Assembly (NCBI GenBank): GCA_008360975.2
Contig: CM039210.1
Location: forward strand, 17,321,007 to 17,385,006
Source: Lichenostomus cassidix
Lineage: Eukaryota; Chordata; Aves; Passeriformes; Meliphagidae
Direction of reading: 5' to 3'
Length of the DNA stretch: 64,000 bases
Shown: piece after piece, positions 23,201 through 34,140 of the stretch
Numbering within the stretch: the stretch's first letter is position 1
Layout: each line of letters opens with the position of its first letter
Notes under the pieces: model-generated
Databases searched by the model: none
Told to the model about the DNA's origin: nothing
What the model saw: the letters and a program-made list of their open reading frames with translations, nothing else
Program-made: the position numbers and the translations under genes

Positions 23201-24810
23201 AGAGACAGACCTGTATTTCCTGGTTTTAACTCTAACGTGCGCTGCCACATGGGCATTGCTGGACAAGCAGATACCACGCTCCTGCACCTCCAACACTGCC
23301 TGCCTGGTTGTTACAGTGTAAGCCTGGGCTGATGATTTAGAATGAAACTTCCTTTTCCAGAAGATGTCTCTATTAACAAATGACAAAAGAAAAGGAAAAT
23401 GTTAAAGGGGAAGAAGAGTAGGATAAACCAAGCTTTATATTAGCAGGATGAAAACTACATTGCTGCCCTTGAAACCCACATGAGCTGTGGGTCCATGTCT
23501 CCATCACACACAAGGGTGGACTCTCAGCTGGGTTCTACAAGGGGTGGCACTCATGAAAGGCATGCAGGAGGGCTCAAGGAGGAGGGAAGCACCCAGGCCA
23601 GAGGAGGAGCTGCCTGTATTGACTTTGACTCGATTTACTGGAGCAATCGGGTTTTTCAGTGAAATGTGAATGGTGCTCAATCAGCTGCACACTGAGACAC
23701 TTCTGTCACTACTGTCAATAGCATCGAGTTTCTGATCCTTTCTCAGATTAGCTCTGTGCCAGAACATCAAATAAAAAGCTCTTTGGTGTATGGGGAGGGG
23801 AGAAACTCCAAGCAGTTACCTAGGAATTGGTTTACAGACTTCAAAGTGCTGTCAGATTTATTCTGATGGTCTAGAGCAATGTGCATGGAGCTTTAATGCA
23901 TTTGGAGTGTAATGTAGACTGTCCTTTTCAGCCTCACTTTTCTTCAAGGACTGGGAGGCAGAAATTGGAGAACAGAGGCATCTCTCCCAGCGGACCCAAA
24001 TGGCATGCAAATGGCCTGCCTCCTCTGGAGGAACTGCTCTTCAGCTTGATGGAATAAGTTCCTTTTCTTATCTTACCTTTCATCCTGAAGGACTCCTCTA
24101 CATTTCTCTTGGTGCTGAAATGAAGCCTTTTTCTGGTAGAGCTGGGTCATGTAAAGGAATCACCTTCAAAAATCGGACAGGAGTGAAAAGAAGGGGGACA
24201 GGTTTGTCATGCAGAAGTGATGGAGAGTGAGGGAGGTCCAGCCAGCCTATCTGAGCAGTTTTTGGCAGTGCTGAGCCTTGAGTGAGCTTTTTTAACTGAT
24301 TGGATCTGGGACAGACCTTATTAAGAATGTTTCCTTCATGAAGGATGACAATATGAATGTCTCTGTTTATGGGAAGAATAACTCATCAGGAGATTTTTAT
24401 TTTTTAACTTTGAGGATTTGAAAAATTTCTTTTCTCTGTTTGAGCTGAAACAGCTCATGGCAAGTTGAACTCACCCATTTGCAAAGAACCCAAGAAGGTA
24501 ATGTTAATTCTATTAGAAAAATAATCTTCTACAAAAAATAACAATAATAGGGGTGGAGAAGGAATCCTTTTGAGGCAAATTCACAGAGTAATTCCTGTGA
24601 ATTTGCTCTTTTCTTCCCAGGGTTGAGATGTTAAACACTTTGCTATCCATACATGAATTATAAAGATTAGTATTTTCTTTCCACTCTTGTAAAGAAATTA
24701 AGCAAGGGAAAAGCCACAATCTAGCATTTTTGCTAGAGGTATATGTCCTTTAGAGAATACTCCTGGGTTTTCATGAATGCTGTCTCAAAGAGTAAGGCAG
24801 TGTCCATAGA
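20231..24810. other. Single-copy-looking DNA, no gene found
   Basis: 4.6 kb without a recognised exon, RNA or mobile element. T-rich tracts lie near 22160 and 22610. The frames present are short and not flanked by convincing splice signals. Confidence 0.5.
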
Positions 24811-24854
24811 GAGGATGTAATGGGTTGATGCTGGCCAGATGCCAGGCACCCACC

Positions 24855-25238
24855 ATTTGGGGGTCGCCCAAACTAATACACATCCTCCCAGAGGTAAAGG
24901 GTGTAATGTCGTTTATTTTCAGGAAGCAAGCATTATTATAGACAAAAGCACTGTTCACGCGACACACTGGTACATATGATTGGATAATAGGTACTGTTCA
25001 CATGCCTAAACTAACTCGCTAATTGGTTATAAAATTCTAATCACGCTCTCTAAGCATTAGCTACAGCTCTGTATATGTAACTGCTTTATCTTGTTAACAT
25101 TCTTTTATGATGCTCACATTCTTGGCTCTTTACATTCCATTATCTCCTGGGAAAGAGACTTCAGAGTTGGTCACACAGGTTGAATTGAGCTTAAGAAACA
25201 TATTCATATGGCCTCGCTCTGCCAGCCAGGCTCCAACA
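24855..25238 (-). repeat. ERV-C 3' LTR
   Basis: Minus strand TGTTGGAGCC...CCCCCAAAT. A minus-strand AATAAA (complement of GTTTATTTTCAG near 24913) is present. The end AAT rather than CA is fixed by the target duplication. Confidence 0.92.
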
Positions 25239-26499
25239 ATTCCCCTGTTTTCTTTTTGCACAAGCCAGGTCTGGTTGACCGTTTTTATTAGCATACGCTG
25301 TAAGCATTGCACTACGCATGGCAAAATTGCTAATAATAGCAAAACTACAATTAAAATGAGCACAGCTGCTTGAATCAGATCTTTGAACCATCTAGTAATT
25401 CCTAAACTTTTTAACCACTCGGCAAGTCCTAAGCCATCAGCTATTGTTGCCCTGACAGCTGCTGCAGTTCAGCAAGTTGCCGGTGAATGGACTTTGAGTG
25501 GTCAGAAAGGTTCATACAACACATTCCTTCAAACTCTTCACAGCCATGTCCTTGGGCGAATAAGAGAAAATCTATTGCAGCTCTATTTTGTAGCGTGGCG
25601 TGTCTAACTGAATCTACATTAAGCAGTAATTGTGAAATGGCTTTAGAAGTAGCGTTAGTTTGTCTAGCTAGCCAGCATCCTAGTTTGTTTAGCTGAGCTA
25701 AGGCACCAGCAGAAGCTGCTCCTGGTGCTAAAAGGGAAGCAGCTATCATGGCCGCAGGGCACCAGCATTTGACATTTGATTTACAGTTGGGGGAGAAAGC
25801 ATGAGTTATTTGTTTTGTCCGATGATGTCGTCGGGACATGTTTATAATCATTGAAGTGTTGGGGGTTAATAACGTTAATGTCTGCAGAGTACAGGGTCCA
25901 CCTTGTAATTTGGAGGGAATGCCGGGCTATGCGAGGTCTCCGCAAATTAAAAATACTCCTGCTGGTAACGACATGGAATTGTTCATGGATCTAGATAGCT
26001 TAGTAGAGGCATATTGGCACCACATGCTGGCGTTTTTATATACTAACAAGCTAGAATTTACATTTGTTGCTGTACTGTCTAGTTTGGCTTGTTTGCTTGT
26101 CCAATTAAAGGTCACGCAAGCATTCATTCGTACAGCTCCTAATATCTCTAATTCTTGAGGCTCGTTTGGGGCTATGGAAAGGTGAGGCACCCAGATATCC
26201 CAATTATCTACTGTGCTATTGAGATTTTTCTGATTGCAGGTAGGAACGCCAGAAGGACATGGCCAATTGTCTACAGGGATACCAACTAAACAAGTAGGAA
26301 AGGGGTTGCCAGGTGATGAGAGAGCGAGACAAATCACGTCTTGTCCTGTCAGGTTGGCTAGAGTGACCCATAGATTTGTTTTGGGTTGTGGTGGGACCCA
26401 TAGATTCGTTTTGGGTTGTGCTGGGACCTATTCTGCAGCAACAGAGGCTAGACAAACTAAGGTCAGAGCTACGCTGCTCAAGCACTTTGAGGGCGACAT
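25130..26499 (-). pseudogene. env: ERV-C env, alpha/gamma-type TM
   Basis: The start at 26499 gives a signal peptide (hydrophobic VALTLVCLASVA), followed by a TAG. SU continues in the same frame with many Asn-X-Ser/Thr sites (26337-25927), then a TAG where the ERV-E env has tryptophan. A basic RRHHR stretch sits at the SU/TM border. TM has the heptad/immunosuppressive-type segment LQNRAAIDFLL and the loop CEEFEGMCC (CX6CC). A frameshift near 25441 moves the membrane anchor (LILIVVLLLLAILPC) into another frame, which runs into the LTR. A 33-bp tandem duplication lies at about 26369-26427. It cannot make a full protein. Confidence 0.88.
25239..25257 (-). other. ERV-C polypurine tract
   Basis: The minus strand reads AAAAAGAAAACAGGGGAAT directly before the 3' LTR. 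Confidence 0.85.
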
Positions 26500-27017
26500 C
26501 GCATGCAGTAAGTGGCAGTTAGCAACATTGCTCGGCTTTTCTGTACTTGGCGTAATGCTACTTTTAAGGGCCACACTTGCTGAACTAATTGATATGTATA
26601 AAAATTTCTGAATGTGCTCACGTGAATTTGCTGAGGGGGTTTGTTATATGCTATTGCAGCATCAATTAGAAAAGCATTTAAAGCGTTAATAGGAAAGCAA
26701 TGATTACATAAAACTCTTGTTATTGCGATACTCTAACTACTTCGACTAAACTGTGCACCGCAACTACCACACTGTAACAGTAGAATCAGTGGGCTTTGAC
26801 AGTGCCCACAGTTTTCTCCTTGGAGGTGGCGAACTTCGGAGGGCAGTTGCCAAGCGCCAAAGGTTTGTCCCGCAAAGACATCTGCTATGATTCTTCGGGG
26901 ACAGATGAGTGGATGTCTTGCTTGCACTGCAAACGCGGTGAGCTCTCTTACTAGATGGTTGATGGCTCGTTGCAGTCTTGCGTGCTGACAATCTTTCTGG
27001 GAGCAGGTTTCGTCCAT
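26478..27017 (-). CDS. Cysteine-rich accessory ORF between pol and env (ERV-C)
   Basis: 180 codons in one frame, with a single TAG at codon 95 (26733-26735). The start MDETCSQKDC overlaps the end of integrase in another frame, and the end overlaps the env start (26499). Pairs CGHC and CGSC, nine residues apart (about residues 75-90), look like a zinc ribbon. A third pair, LCNHC, follows the stop, then a helical region. A diverged counterpart with the same plan is in ERV-F at 44929-45447. I do not recognise the family. An env leader is unlikely because the frame differs from env. A function in RNA or protein binding is a guess. Confidence 0.6.
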
Positions 27018-28025
27018 CTACTTGGTACCTATATAGGACCGGAATCTGTGGAGACACAACTGTAACCTCTACCATTAAACAAAAGTGGGGCAGGTCCTTC
27101 CCAGACCCCTGTTGTAGGATTTTTATACATAATTTGAACTCCTGGGGTAGCTTGCATCTTTATTTGACTGTAATGAGTGACTACTGGCAGATTTTCTGCA
27201 TCACCTTCTATGCTCAAGAAATTTAGTGTGAAAATGATTTTCGCTAGACGCACACTGGGGTCTGTTTCTTCATCATTCTTCTGTTTGGTTAGATACTCTT
27301 TTATTGTTCGATGGGCTCTCTCTACTATGGCTTGTCCAGTAGATACGTGAGGGATTCCTGTGTTGTGCTTGATGCCCCATGTCTGTAAGAACTGTTGGCA
27401 TTTTCGGCTTACATAGGCAGGTGCATTGTCAGTCTTTATCTCTTTGGGCACCCCCATGACTGCAAAGCATGAGGTTAAGTGTTTAATTACATGGCTTGCT
27501 TTTTCTCCTGCTTGAACAGTCGCCCAGATCATCTTGGAAAATGTGTCTATAGTAACATGAACACAGGAGACTCGGCCGAATTCAGGCACATGGGTGACAT
27601 CCATTTGCCATAGTTCACAGGCTTGTAGGCCCCTGGGATTCACTCCAAGGCCTAAACTCGTGCCATGCTGGTATTCCTCGGGCATCGTCCATCGATAGTG
27701 CGAACTGCCTGTGTAGAGCCTTAGCTGATTGATGGAACATTGAGTGGCTTTCTTGAGCAGCTGTGAAGGAGTTTCGTGGAGCACTTGTAGCAGTGGGCTA
27801 ACGAGAGTGTCTGCTCTAGAATTTCCTTCACCTAGGCCTTGTGTGGTGATGTGGCTCCTGCTGTGCAGGATGCTACAGATTTCTTTTCTGTCATGGATGG
27901 CCTGCTGGATTTGCAGGAACAGTTGTCCTAATCCTGGGTTTGAGTGTGTCTTGATCAAGGCTTGCTCGATCCTTAGGACAACACTGACAACATATAAGGA
28001 GTCTGAGACGATGTTCAGGGGCATG
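26988..28025 (-). pseudogene. pol: ERV-C integrase
   Basis: The catalytic triad is visible: WQMDVTH, IKTDNAPAY and the glutamate in AIVERAHRT. The C-terminal domain reads VCVST-like then a TAG at 27029, where the related ERV-F has tryptophan (RWLPAKW). The N-terminal HHCC domain is damaged: its two histidines appear in another frame (HSMFHQSAKALH), and the CC pair is missing before HGTSLGLG. It overlaps the start of the accessory ORF. Confidence 0.9.
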
Positions 28026-29640
28026 TTGCGCCATCGTGTGAGTGCCCAGACAACTGCTGCCAGCTCAAGGGTTTGTAGCGAATCACATGTTTCTCCCTTG
28101 AGGGTATATTCTTACCACTCTCCATTTTCCATCCATGTGCAAGCAGCTTTTCTCTTTTGCTGTCCCGCATCAGTGTATACTGTGAGACCTTGGATCAGCC
28201 TTGCACGGACTTTGGACTCTTCTACCCACAGCTGCTCTCCTATTACCTTGATTCGAGGATCTACAGGGTATCGGTCTAGGAGTTGTCCTGGGTACACGTC
28301 CAAGGCGATCTGCATGTCTGTTGAATTTTGTATCAGCCATTCTCGTAGCTCTGCTTTCAAGGGTATACTGAGAAATACAGCTTCATGTCCTGCTATTTCT
28401 ACAATTCTGGTGCGTGTTTTTCGAATAAGAGCTGAGAGCATCTCTGTGAGTGACCACACACTTTTTGGTGGTGACAGACTGATGAACACCCATTCTAAAA
28501 TCACAATGTGTTCTTCGGGACGGGTAGCTCGTGCATGTTTGACTGGTTGTTCTTGCATCTTTGGAGTCTTGGGCATCTTGGCAATCTCGGTGGTCAACAC
28601 AGTTGGGGTCTCTCCCCCTTTTTCTTTTTGCCAAGACGGCCATTGGCAAATAATTCCAAAGGGGGCGACGGTTAGGTTGAAAATGAGCGCGCCTAGTGGA
28701 ACTTCAGGCAGGTGGCGTTCAGCGAAAGAGGTTTGCAACATTTCTCCCAGTCGCACTAGGCAGTTTTGTTGGTCTTGGGTTAGCGTAATTGTAGCAGCTG
28801 GATTGGTGCCTCGCAATAGTGGCAATAATGGGAGTATGTCTTCATTTCGGAGGCCAATGAGATTGCGTACCCACTGTAGATCACCAAGTAGGGTTTGAGC
28901 ATCATGCACAGTTTTCAGCTCGGAATGTAAGGATAGTTTTTGAGGTCTGATTTGCGTGGTAGTGACAGTCCATCTAAGGTACTTCCATGGGGCAGACATC
29001 TGAACTTTTTCAGGAGCAACAACTAAACCCTTCGTTTTTAACAAGGCAGTGATTTGTTGCAGGTCTGTTTGAGTGAATGGTTGCTGTTGGCACAGAAGAA
29101 TGTCATCCATGTAGTGGTAAACAAGGGCAGAGTTAAAGACTGCACGAATAGGTTTTAGGGCCCATTGGACATATAGTTGGCACATAGTGGGTGAATTTTT
29201 CATACCTTGACGCAGTACTGCACACTCGAACTTTTGGGCTGGTTCGCTCTTATTTATAGCTGGTAAGGTAAATGCAAAGTGAACTGTGTCTTCTGGCTGC
29301 AGGGGGATTGTGAAAAAGCAATCTTTAAGGTCAATAACGAGTACATGCTATTGTGGAAGCATAGTTGGGGTGGGCATTCCTGGCTGCAAAGCTCCCATGG
29401 CCCACATTTGATCGTTTACTGCTCAGAGGTCATGCAGTAGTCTCCATTTACCTGATTTTTTCGGAATGACAAAGATGGGTGTGTTCCATGGACTAACAGA
29501 TGGTTGAATGTGTATTGCTTCAAGTTGTTTTTTCACAAGTTGGTGTGCAATTGTGAGCCGCTCTTTGGACAAAGGCCACTGCTCAACCCACACAGGTTTT
29601 TCTGTTTTCCATGATATTTTTGGGGTCGGCGGCCTTTTTG
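28026..29640 (-). pseudogene. pol: ERV-C reverse transcriptase and RNase H
   Basis: The RT active-site box YMDD is intact (HYMDDILL, in the 28112-29203 stretch). Upstream are [21 protein letters not shown], a TGA, then a TAG just before HVLVIDLKDCFF. RNase H residues follow (VYTDAG; a TAA after ENGEW at about 28112; LELAAV; IVSDSLY; NSRADT). The frame is -1 relative to protease, as for a pro-pol ribosomal frameshift. Stops prevent expression. Confidence 0.92.
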
Positions 29641-29652
29641 CAGTGGCCCCTG

Positions 29653-30046
29653 CTAAAAATGTGTTGGCTGTGGCAGATGCAACACTGCACCTAGTTGACT
29701 CATAATATCTTGTCCTACAAGTCCTTCAAGATTTCCTGGGAGGAGCATTACATAGGGACACACGGTAATTTTTTGCCCTTCTGGGAATGTGATAGATATA
29801 GGTACTGAACTTCGTAATGGGTTCATGGCTCCTCCAACTCCTTGAACGGCATCCAGGGCAGGGCTTAATGGCCAGGACTTGGGCCATCTTGCTTGGCTGA
29901 TGATGGTTACGTCGGCTCCTGTATCAAGCATTGCTGTGATTTGCTGAGTGTGGTTATTGTAGGTAAGCTGCAAGGTGGTGAGTGGTCGTTGAGTCATTTG
30001 CTGTGCTAAACTAACTACGTGATTTCTGGTTGATCTAAAATTTCTG
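29653..30046 (-). pseudogene. pro: ERV-C aspartic protease
   Basis: The active-site motif MLDTGADVTII and the downstream GLVGQDIM region are present. It is in the same frame as dUTPase, separated only by a TGA at 30049-30051. It would cleave the Gag and Pol polyproteins. Confidence 0.9.
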
Positions 30047-30048
30047 TT

Positions 30049-30519
30049 TCATCGGTATGGTTGGCGTGGATCGTCAGGTGCTCCTAAACCACCATTCAAA
30101 TTGTCGATTAACACGAGTTGAGCAATTCTGGTTCCTTTGGATATGGTGAGTGGAGGGGTTAAGGTGTATGCACACATGAAAATTTCACTTGTATAGTCAC
30201 AGTCTATGACTCCTGGCAATATTACGAGCCCTGCAAGCTCTGAAGAAGATTGACCTATGAGGAGAGCTCTAAGAAATCTATTTTGAGTTGCTGTTTGTCC
30301 AAACATTCTTGTCGGTATTTTTTGGACTTTGTTGTCTAAGAATGTGATGTCTATTGTTGTTGCCAAATTGATTCCCAAGCTTCCTTGGGTTGCTGGAAGA
30401 GGAAGTCTGGCTGAGTAATGGGAGCTGCCATTTGTGTCACAGCGCGGCGTCCCTTCGCGCTCTTGTTCTCGTTTTTTGTCACTCAGCAGGTACTGGTAGC
30501 ATGTGTATCTCTTTGGCAT
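30049..30519 (-). pseudogene. ERV-C dUTPase
   Basis: Homotrimeric dUTPase motifs in order: GSLGINLAT, then GLVILPGVIDCDYTSEI, and YTLTPPLTISKGTRIAQLV. It would keep dUTP out of viral DNA. Placed between gag and protease in the -1 frame, as in betaretroviruses. The 156-codon frame ends in TGA, probably a changed TGG, before protease. Confidence 0.92.
30471..30477 (-). promoter_or_regulatory. Slippery heptamer A AAA AAC at the gag/dUTPase border
   Basis: In gag's frame the codons read ACA AAA AAC, the canonical -1 frameshift site of betaretroviruses. A TGA three codons upstream (30483-30485) now stops gag before it. Confidence 0.75.
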
Positions 30520-32550
30520 CGGTCACACCAAACAATAGCTGTGCACGTTCTGCGGTAATGTCCAGTTTTTCCACACTTAAAACAGGTTGCAGGCTTTGTT
30601 GGTGTCTTCTGAGAGCTTCCCAGTTTGGTAACTGCGGCTGCTAGTAATTGCGTAGTGGGCTTAATGGCTTCAGCCACTGCATTGGCCATGTATTGATTTT
30701 GCTTCTGCACTGCTGCTCTGCGGGCTAATTCGAGCATCTGATGCACTTCCGCTCCTTTGGGTAAAGTGGCAAATAGTTGCTTTGTAGGTGAATTGGTGTT
30801 TTCAAATGCTAGGAGTTTAAACATTGGCTGTTTGGAGTCCTCAGAGAGGTCAGTTTGATCCTCTAATGCTTTAAACAATCGATTGATAAAGTGGGAGTAT
30901 GGCTTGGTGATACCTTGTTTTACTGCAGTGAAGCTGGGTTCTGGCTTTGAATCGGATACAGCCATAAATGCTAACCATGCTAGCTGAGCTGACAAATGGT
31001 GCACTTCGGGGGGATACTGTAGCTGTACAAGCATATGTTCATAATTGCCATCTCCTGTGAGCATCATTGAATTAATTCCAAACAGAGGATCTTCTTGGTT
31101 CCGCGGCTGCGCTGCTTCTTGCTTGGCTAGTCACTGCCATTCACGTGACCATGTTATATATTGCGATGGAGTCAGTAGCAGACGTGCGAGATTTTTACAA
31201 TCTGTGGGAGAATTGATATCAGCTGTGAGAAGCCAGTTTATGCCTATTCGGGCTTGTTCAGATTTAATTCCAAAGTCGATGGCTGCTTTTTTAACTGATT
31301 GCAAGACCTTCCAATCATGTTGTTCATATCTGGGGCCTTGTGGGTCATACAATATAGGGCAGGAGATTGTGGCAGCTGAATGCCATTCTCCTTCTATTAT
31401 GGCATTGCGAATGACTCCATTCCATCTCCGCCCCAGGCGTGAAGAATTTGGAGTTGTGCAGTATGGGGGCGGTAATGATTGACACTGCACTTCGCTGGGA
31501 GCGGAGGCTTGGGAGGCGAGAGGCTGGAAAGCCAATTGCTGCAATTGGGCTGCAGTCTTAGCTGTGCTTACATGCTGCGGTATCTGTTGTGATCGCAGTG
31601 GCAGCGGCTGTGTTTGCTGTGGTATCTGCTGTGGCTGTGAGGGGCCAGTTGCTGGCTGTACTATTTCTTGGATGGCAGTGCTCACTTGCCGTTCTAATTG
31701 TTCATTGCTTGTTTGAATTGAGTTTTTAGCTCTTCTATAGTATTTTCAAATTTTTTCTTTGCTTTTAGCAGCTGTTTCTTGCTGGCTAAAGCTGTTGGTT
31801 CGTTCTGGTTCGCTGTCGGAGCTGTCACTCACTTTGTCATCTTCGGGGAGGGGCTGCGTTTCAGGCGCTATTGCTGATGTGAGCAGGTGGGGCAGTGAAG
31901 GGGAGCGTGGACGGCTCGCGGCACCACCCACCGGGGTGCCTTCTGTGACTTCCACCCTCTGCATTAGTTGACTGGAAACCGAGGTCGGAGCAACTTCCGC
32001 TTTCACTCTTGAGTCACGGCACGCGGCAGCAGCGGCTTTTTCGGCCGGGTCTTTCAGGTTAGGATTCTCGTATTTTTTGAGGAGCTCAGAGACAGTCGAA
32101 CACGATTCAGCCTTTTGTCCTTTTATTGCTTTTGACCCACTAAACAAACTCTTCCTCTCTTCTGTGGTTTGTTTTTGTGGCGGTGGCGGCGGGGCGGGCT
32201 TGGACGCTGTTTGCTGTGGGGGAGACCGTGGATGTTGAGACCGCCTGGATTGCGGCAGCAGCCACGTTTGATTCCACTTTCATAGGTTTTAAGGTATTAA
32301 TTACTGACCGCCAGGTCGCTGCTAAAGCTGTGATTTCTTTGTTTCCTTTGCTTTGTATCATCTGGTCAAAGAGCATCCCGCCCACCTCTTGCCATTCCAA
32401 TATGGCGAATAGCAGAGGGGGTGTATTTAAAAAATTGTTCTTTCTAGCATAGGAAATAAGTTTATCTAGTTCTTTATCCTTTACTGCCTCGTCTCGCTTG
32501 GCGAGAATATTGAGGAGTAATTGTTGAGCCGCTGAAAGCTCTATGTTCAT
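30483..32550 (-). pseudogene. gag: ERV-C gag
   Basis: The start is best placed at 32550 (MNIELSAAQQLL); an upstream ATG at 32589 is possible. There is no MG myristoylation start. The N-terminal part ends in a frameshift near 32145. A glutamine/proline-rich section and capsid follow, with a TGA at 31131 (after REWQ), then capsid with the major homology region around KPYSHFINRLFKAL. Two zinc knuckles, CFKCGKTGHYRRTC and CDRCQRDTHATSTC, end the protein. It would build the virion core and bind RNA. Confidence 0.9.
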
Positions 32551-32726
32551 GCTTCGCGGCGCGGAGCGGACGGGCACGACCCTCCTCACCTGGACTGTGA
32601 CTGTCCGTCTCCAGACGGCGTTCTCCGCTTGCGATCCCCCCGCTTACACCGCCGTACCGATGCAATACCTTAGTGGCTTCGCAATATTCGTACTCTGAGT
32701 ACAGTCGTGCTCGAAGCACTGTTTCT

Positions 32727-32745
32727 GTCCCTGTGACGGGCGCCA
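32727..32745 (-). other. ERV-C primer-binding site, Lys-like
   Basis: The minus strand reads TGGCGCCCGTCACAGGGAC, the tRNA-Lys3-type site with a small change in the middle. Two bases separate it from the LTR. Confidence 0.85.
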
Positions 32746-32747
32746 AA

Positions 32748-33133
32748 ATTTGGGGGTTGCCCAAACTAATACACACGTCCTCCCATAGGTAAAGGATGTA
32801 ATGTCGTTTATTTTCAGGAAGCAAGCATTATTATAGACAAAAGCACTGTTCATGCGACACACTGGTACATATGATTGGATAATAGGTACTGTTCATGTGC
32901 CTAAACTAACTCGCTAATTGGTTATAAAATTCTAATCACGCTCTCTAAGCATTAGCTACAGCTCTGTATATGTAACTGCTTTATCTTGTTAACATTCTTT
33001 TATGATGCTCACATTCTTGGCTCTTTACATTCCGTTATCTCCTGGGAAAGAGACTTCAGAGTCGGTCACACAGGTTGAATTGAGCTTAAGAAACATATTC
33101 ATATGGCCTCGCTCTGTGAGCCAGGCTCCAACA
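32748..33133 (-). repeat. ERV-C 5' LTR
   Basis: 386 bp, matching 24855-25238 with about eleven differences, mostly transitions. Confidence 0.93.
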
Positions 33134-34140
33134 CCCACCAAAGCTGCTCTATTGCTTTCCTCCACAGCTGGACAGGGGAGAGAAAATTTAACAAAGGAAT
33201 CATGGGTTGAGAAATAGACTGGGAGAGATCACTCATCAAATACTATCATGGACAAAACAGTCTTGAAATTAGAGATATTAATTGGATTTATTACTAACAA
33301 AATCAGAGCAGGATAATGAGAAGTAAAATAAACCCTTAAAAAAACTTTCCCTCCCACCCCTCCCTCCTTCCCAGCTCTACTGCCTACTCCAGCAGCACAA
33401 GAAGACAGGGAATGGGAGTTATGGTCAGTTCATCACCCTTGGCTTCTCCCGTTGCTCCAGGAGAGATGTTCCCCTGCTTCACTGTGGGGTCCCTCACACG
33501 GGAGATAGTTCTCTGTGAACTTTTCCAAGGTGAGTCCATCCCACAGGCAACAGTCCTCCAAAACTGCTCCAGCGTGGGTCACTCTTCCATGGGGTGCAGT
33601 TCTTCAAGGTCAGGTTGCTCCAGCGACAGTTCCTCTCTCCATGGGCCTCCCACAGGGTCACAGCCTCCTCTCAGGCATCCACCTGCTCTGACATGGGTCT
33701 CCTCCACAGGCTGTGGGTGGATCTCTGCATCCCCATGGATTTCCATGGGCTGCAAGGGCACAGTTGCTTCACTGTGGTCCTCATCACGGGCTGCAGAGGA
33801 ATCCCAGCTCCAGTGCATGGAGCACCTCATCCCCCTCCTTCTGCACTGACCTTCATGTCTGCAGAGTTGTTCTTTTCACATTTTCTCACCTCCTACTCTT
33901 CTCTGGCTACAATTACATCTACACAACAACTTTTTTCTTCTTAAATATGTTATCACAGAGGCATTACCACCATCTCTAATTGGCCCAGCCTTGGCCAGCA
34001 GCATATCCATCTTTGGAGCTGCCAGGAATTGGCTCTGCTGGACATGGAGGAAGCTTCTAGCAGTTTCTCACAGAAGCCACCCCTGTAGCGCCCCGACTAC
34101 CAAAACCAAGCCATGCAAACCCAATAGAACTCTGCACAGC

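Larger units (their letters stand above)
24855..33133 (-). mobile_element. ERV-C: ERVK/betaretrovirus-like provirus, TSD CCCACC
   Basis: The 6-bp duplication CCCACC (24849-24854, 33134-33139) is perfect. Minus-strand order: 5' LTR, Lys-type primer site, gag, dUTPase, protease, RT, RNase H, integrase, a cysteine-rich ORF, env, polypurine tract, 3' LTR. The gag/dUTPase-protease/pol frames step by -1 twice, the betaretroviral plan, yet env has a CX6CC loop of alpha/gamma type. The LTRs differ at roughly eleven positions, so it is older than ERV-B. Stops in every gene make it inactive. Confidence 0.95.
24816..34137 (-). mobile_element. ERVL-like LTR split by ERV-C
   Basis: The pieces 24816-24854 and 33140-34137 join into one LTR. 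It starts TGTAATGGGTTGATGC and runs to GCATGGCTTGG at its other end, the same family as the copies at 40039-58743 and 62791-63513. ERV-C inserted near one end. The right boundary is uncertain and no clear duplication was found. Confidence 0.75.

Noticed and set aside
20231..24810. Host exon search in the longest stretch without elements
   Set aside because: Frames are short, with no recognisable protein similarity or convincing splice pairs.
27744..28898. Plus-strand frame of 384 codons
   Set aside because: It is the antisense of ERV-C RNase H and RT.
31045..31482. Plus-strand frame of 145 codons
   Set aside because: Antisense shadow of ERV-C gag.
33412..33849. Frames with repeated CTCCAxCxTGGG phrases (also 58143-58783, 63005-63277)
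   Set aside because: They fall in copies of the ERVL-like LTR family and recur with it.
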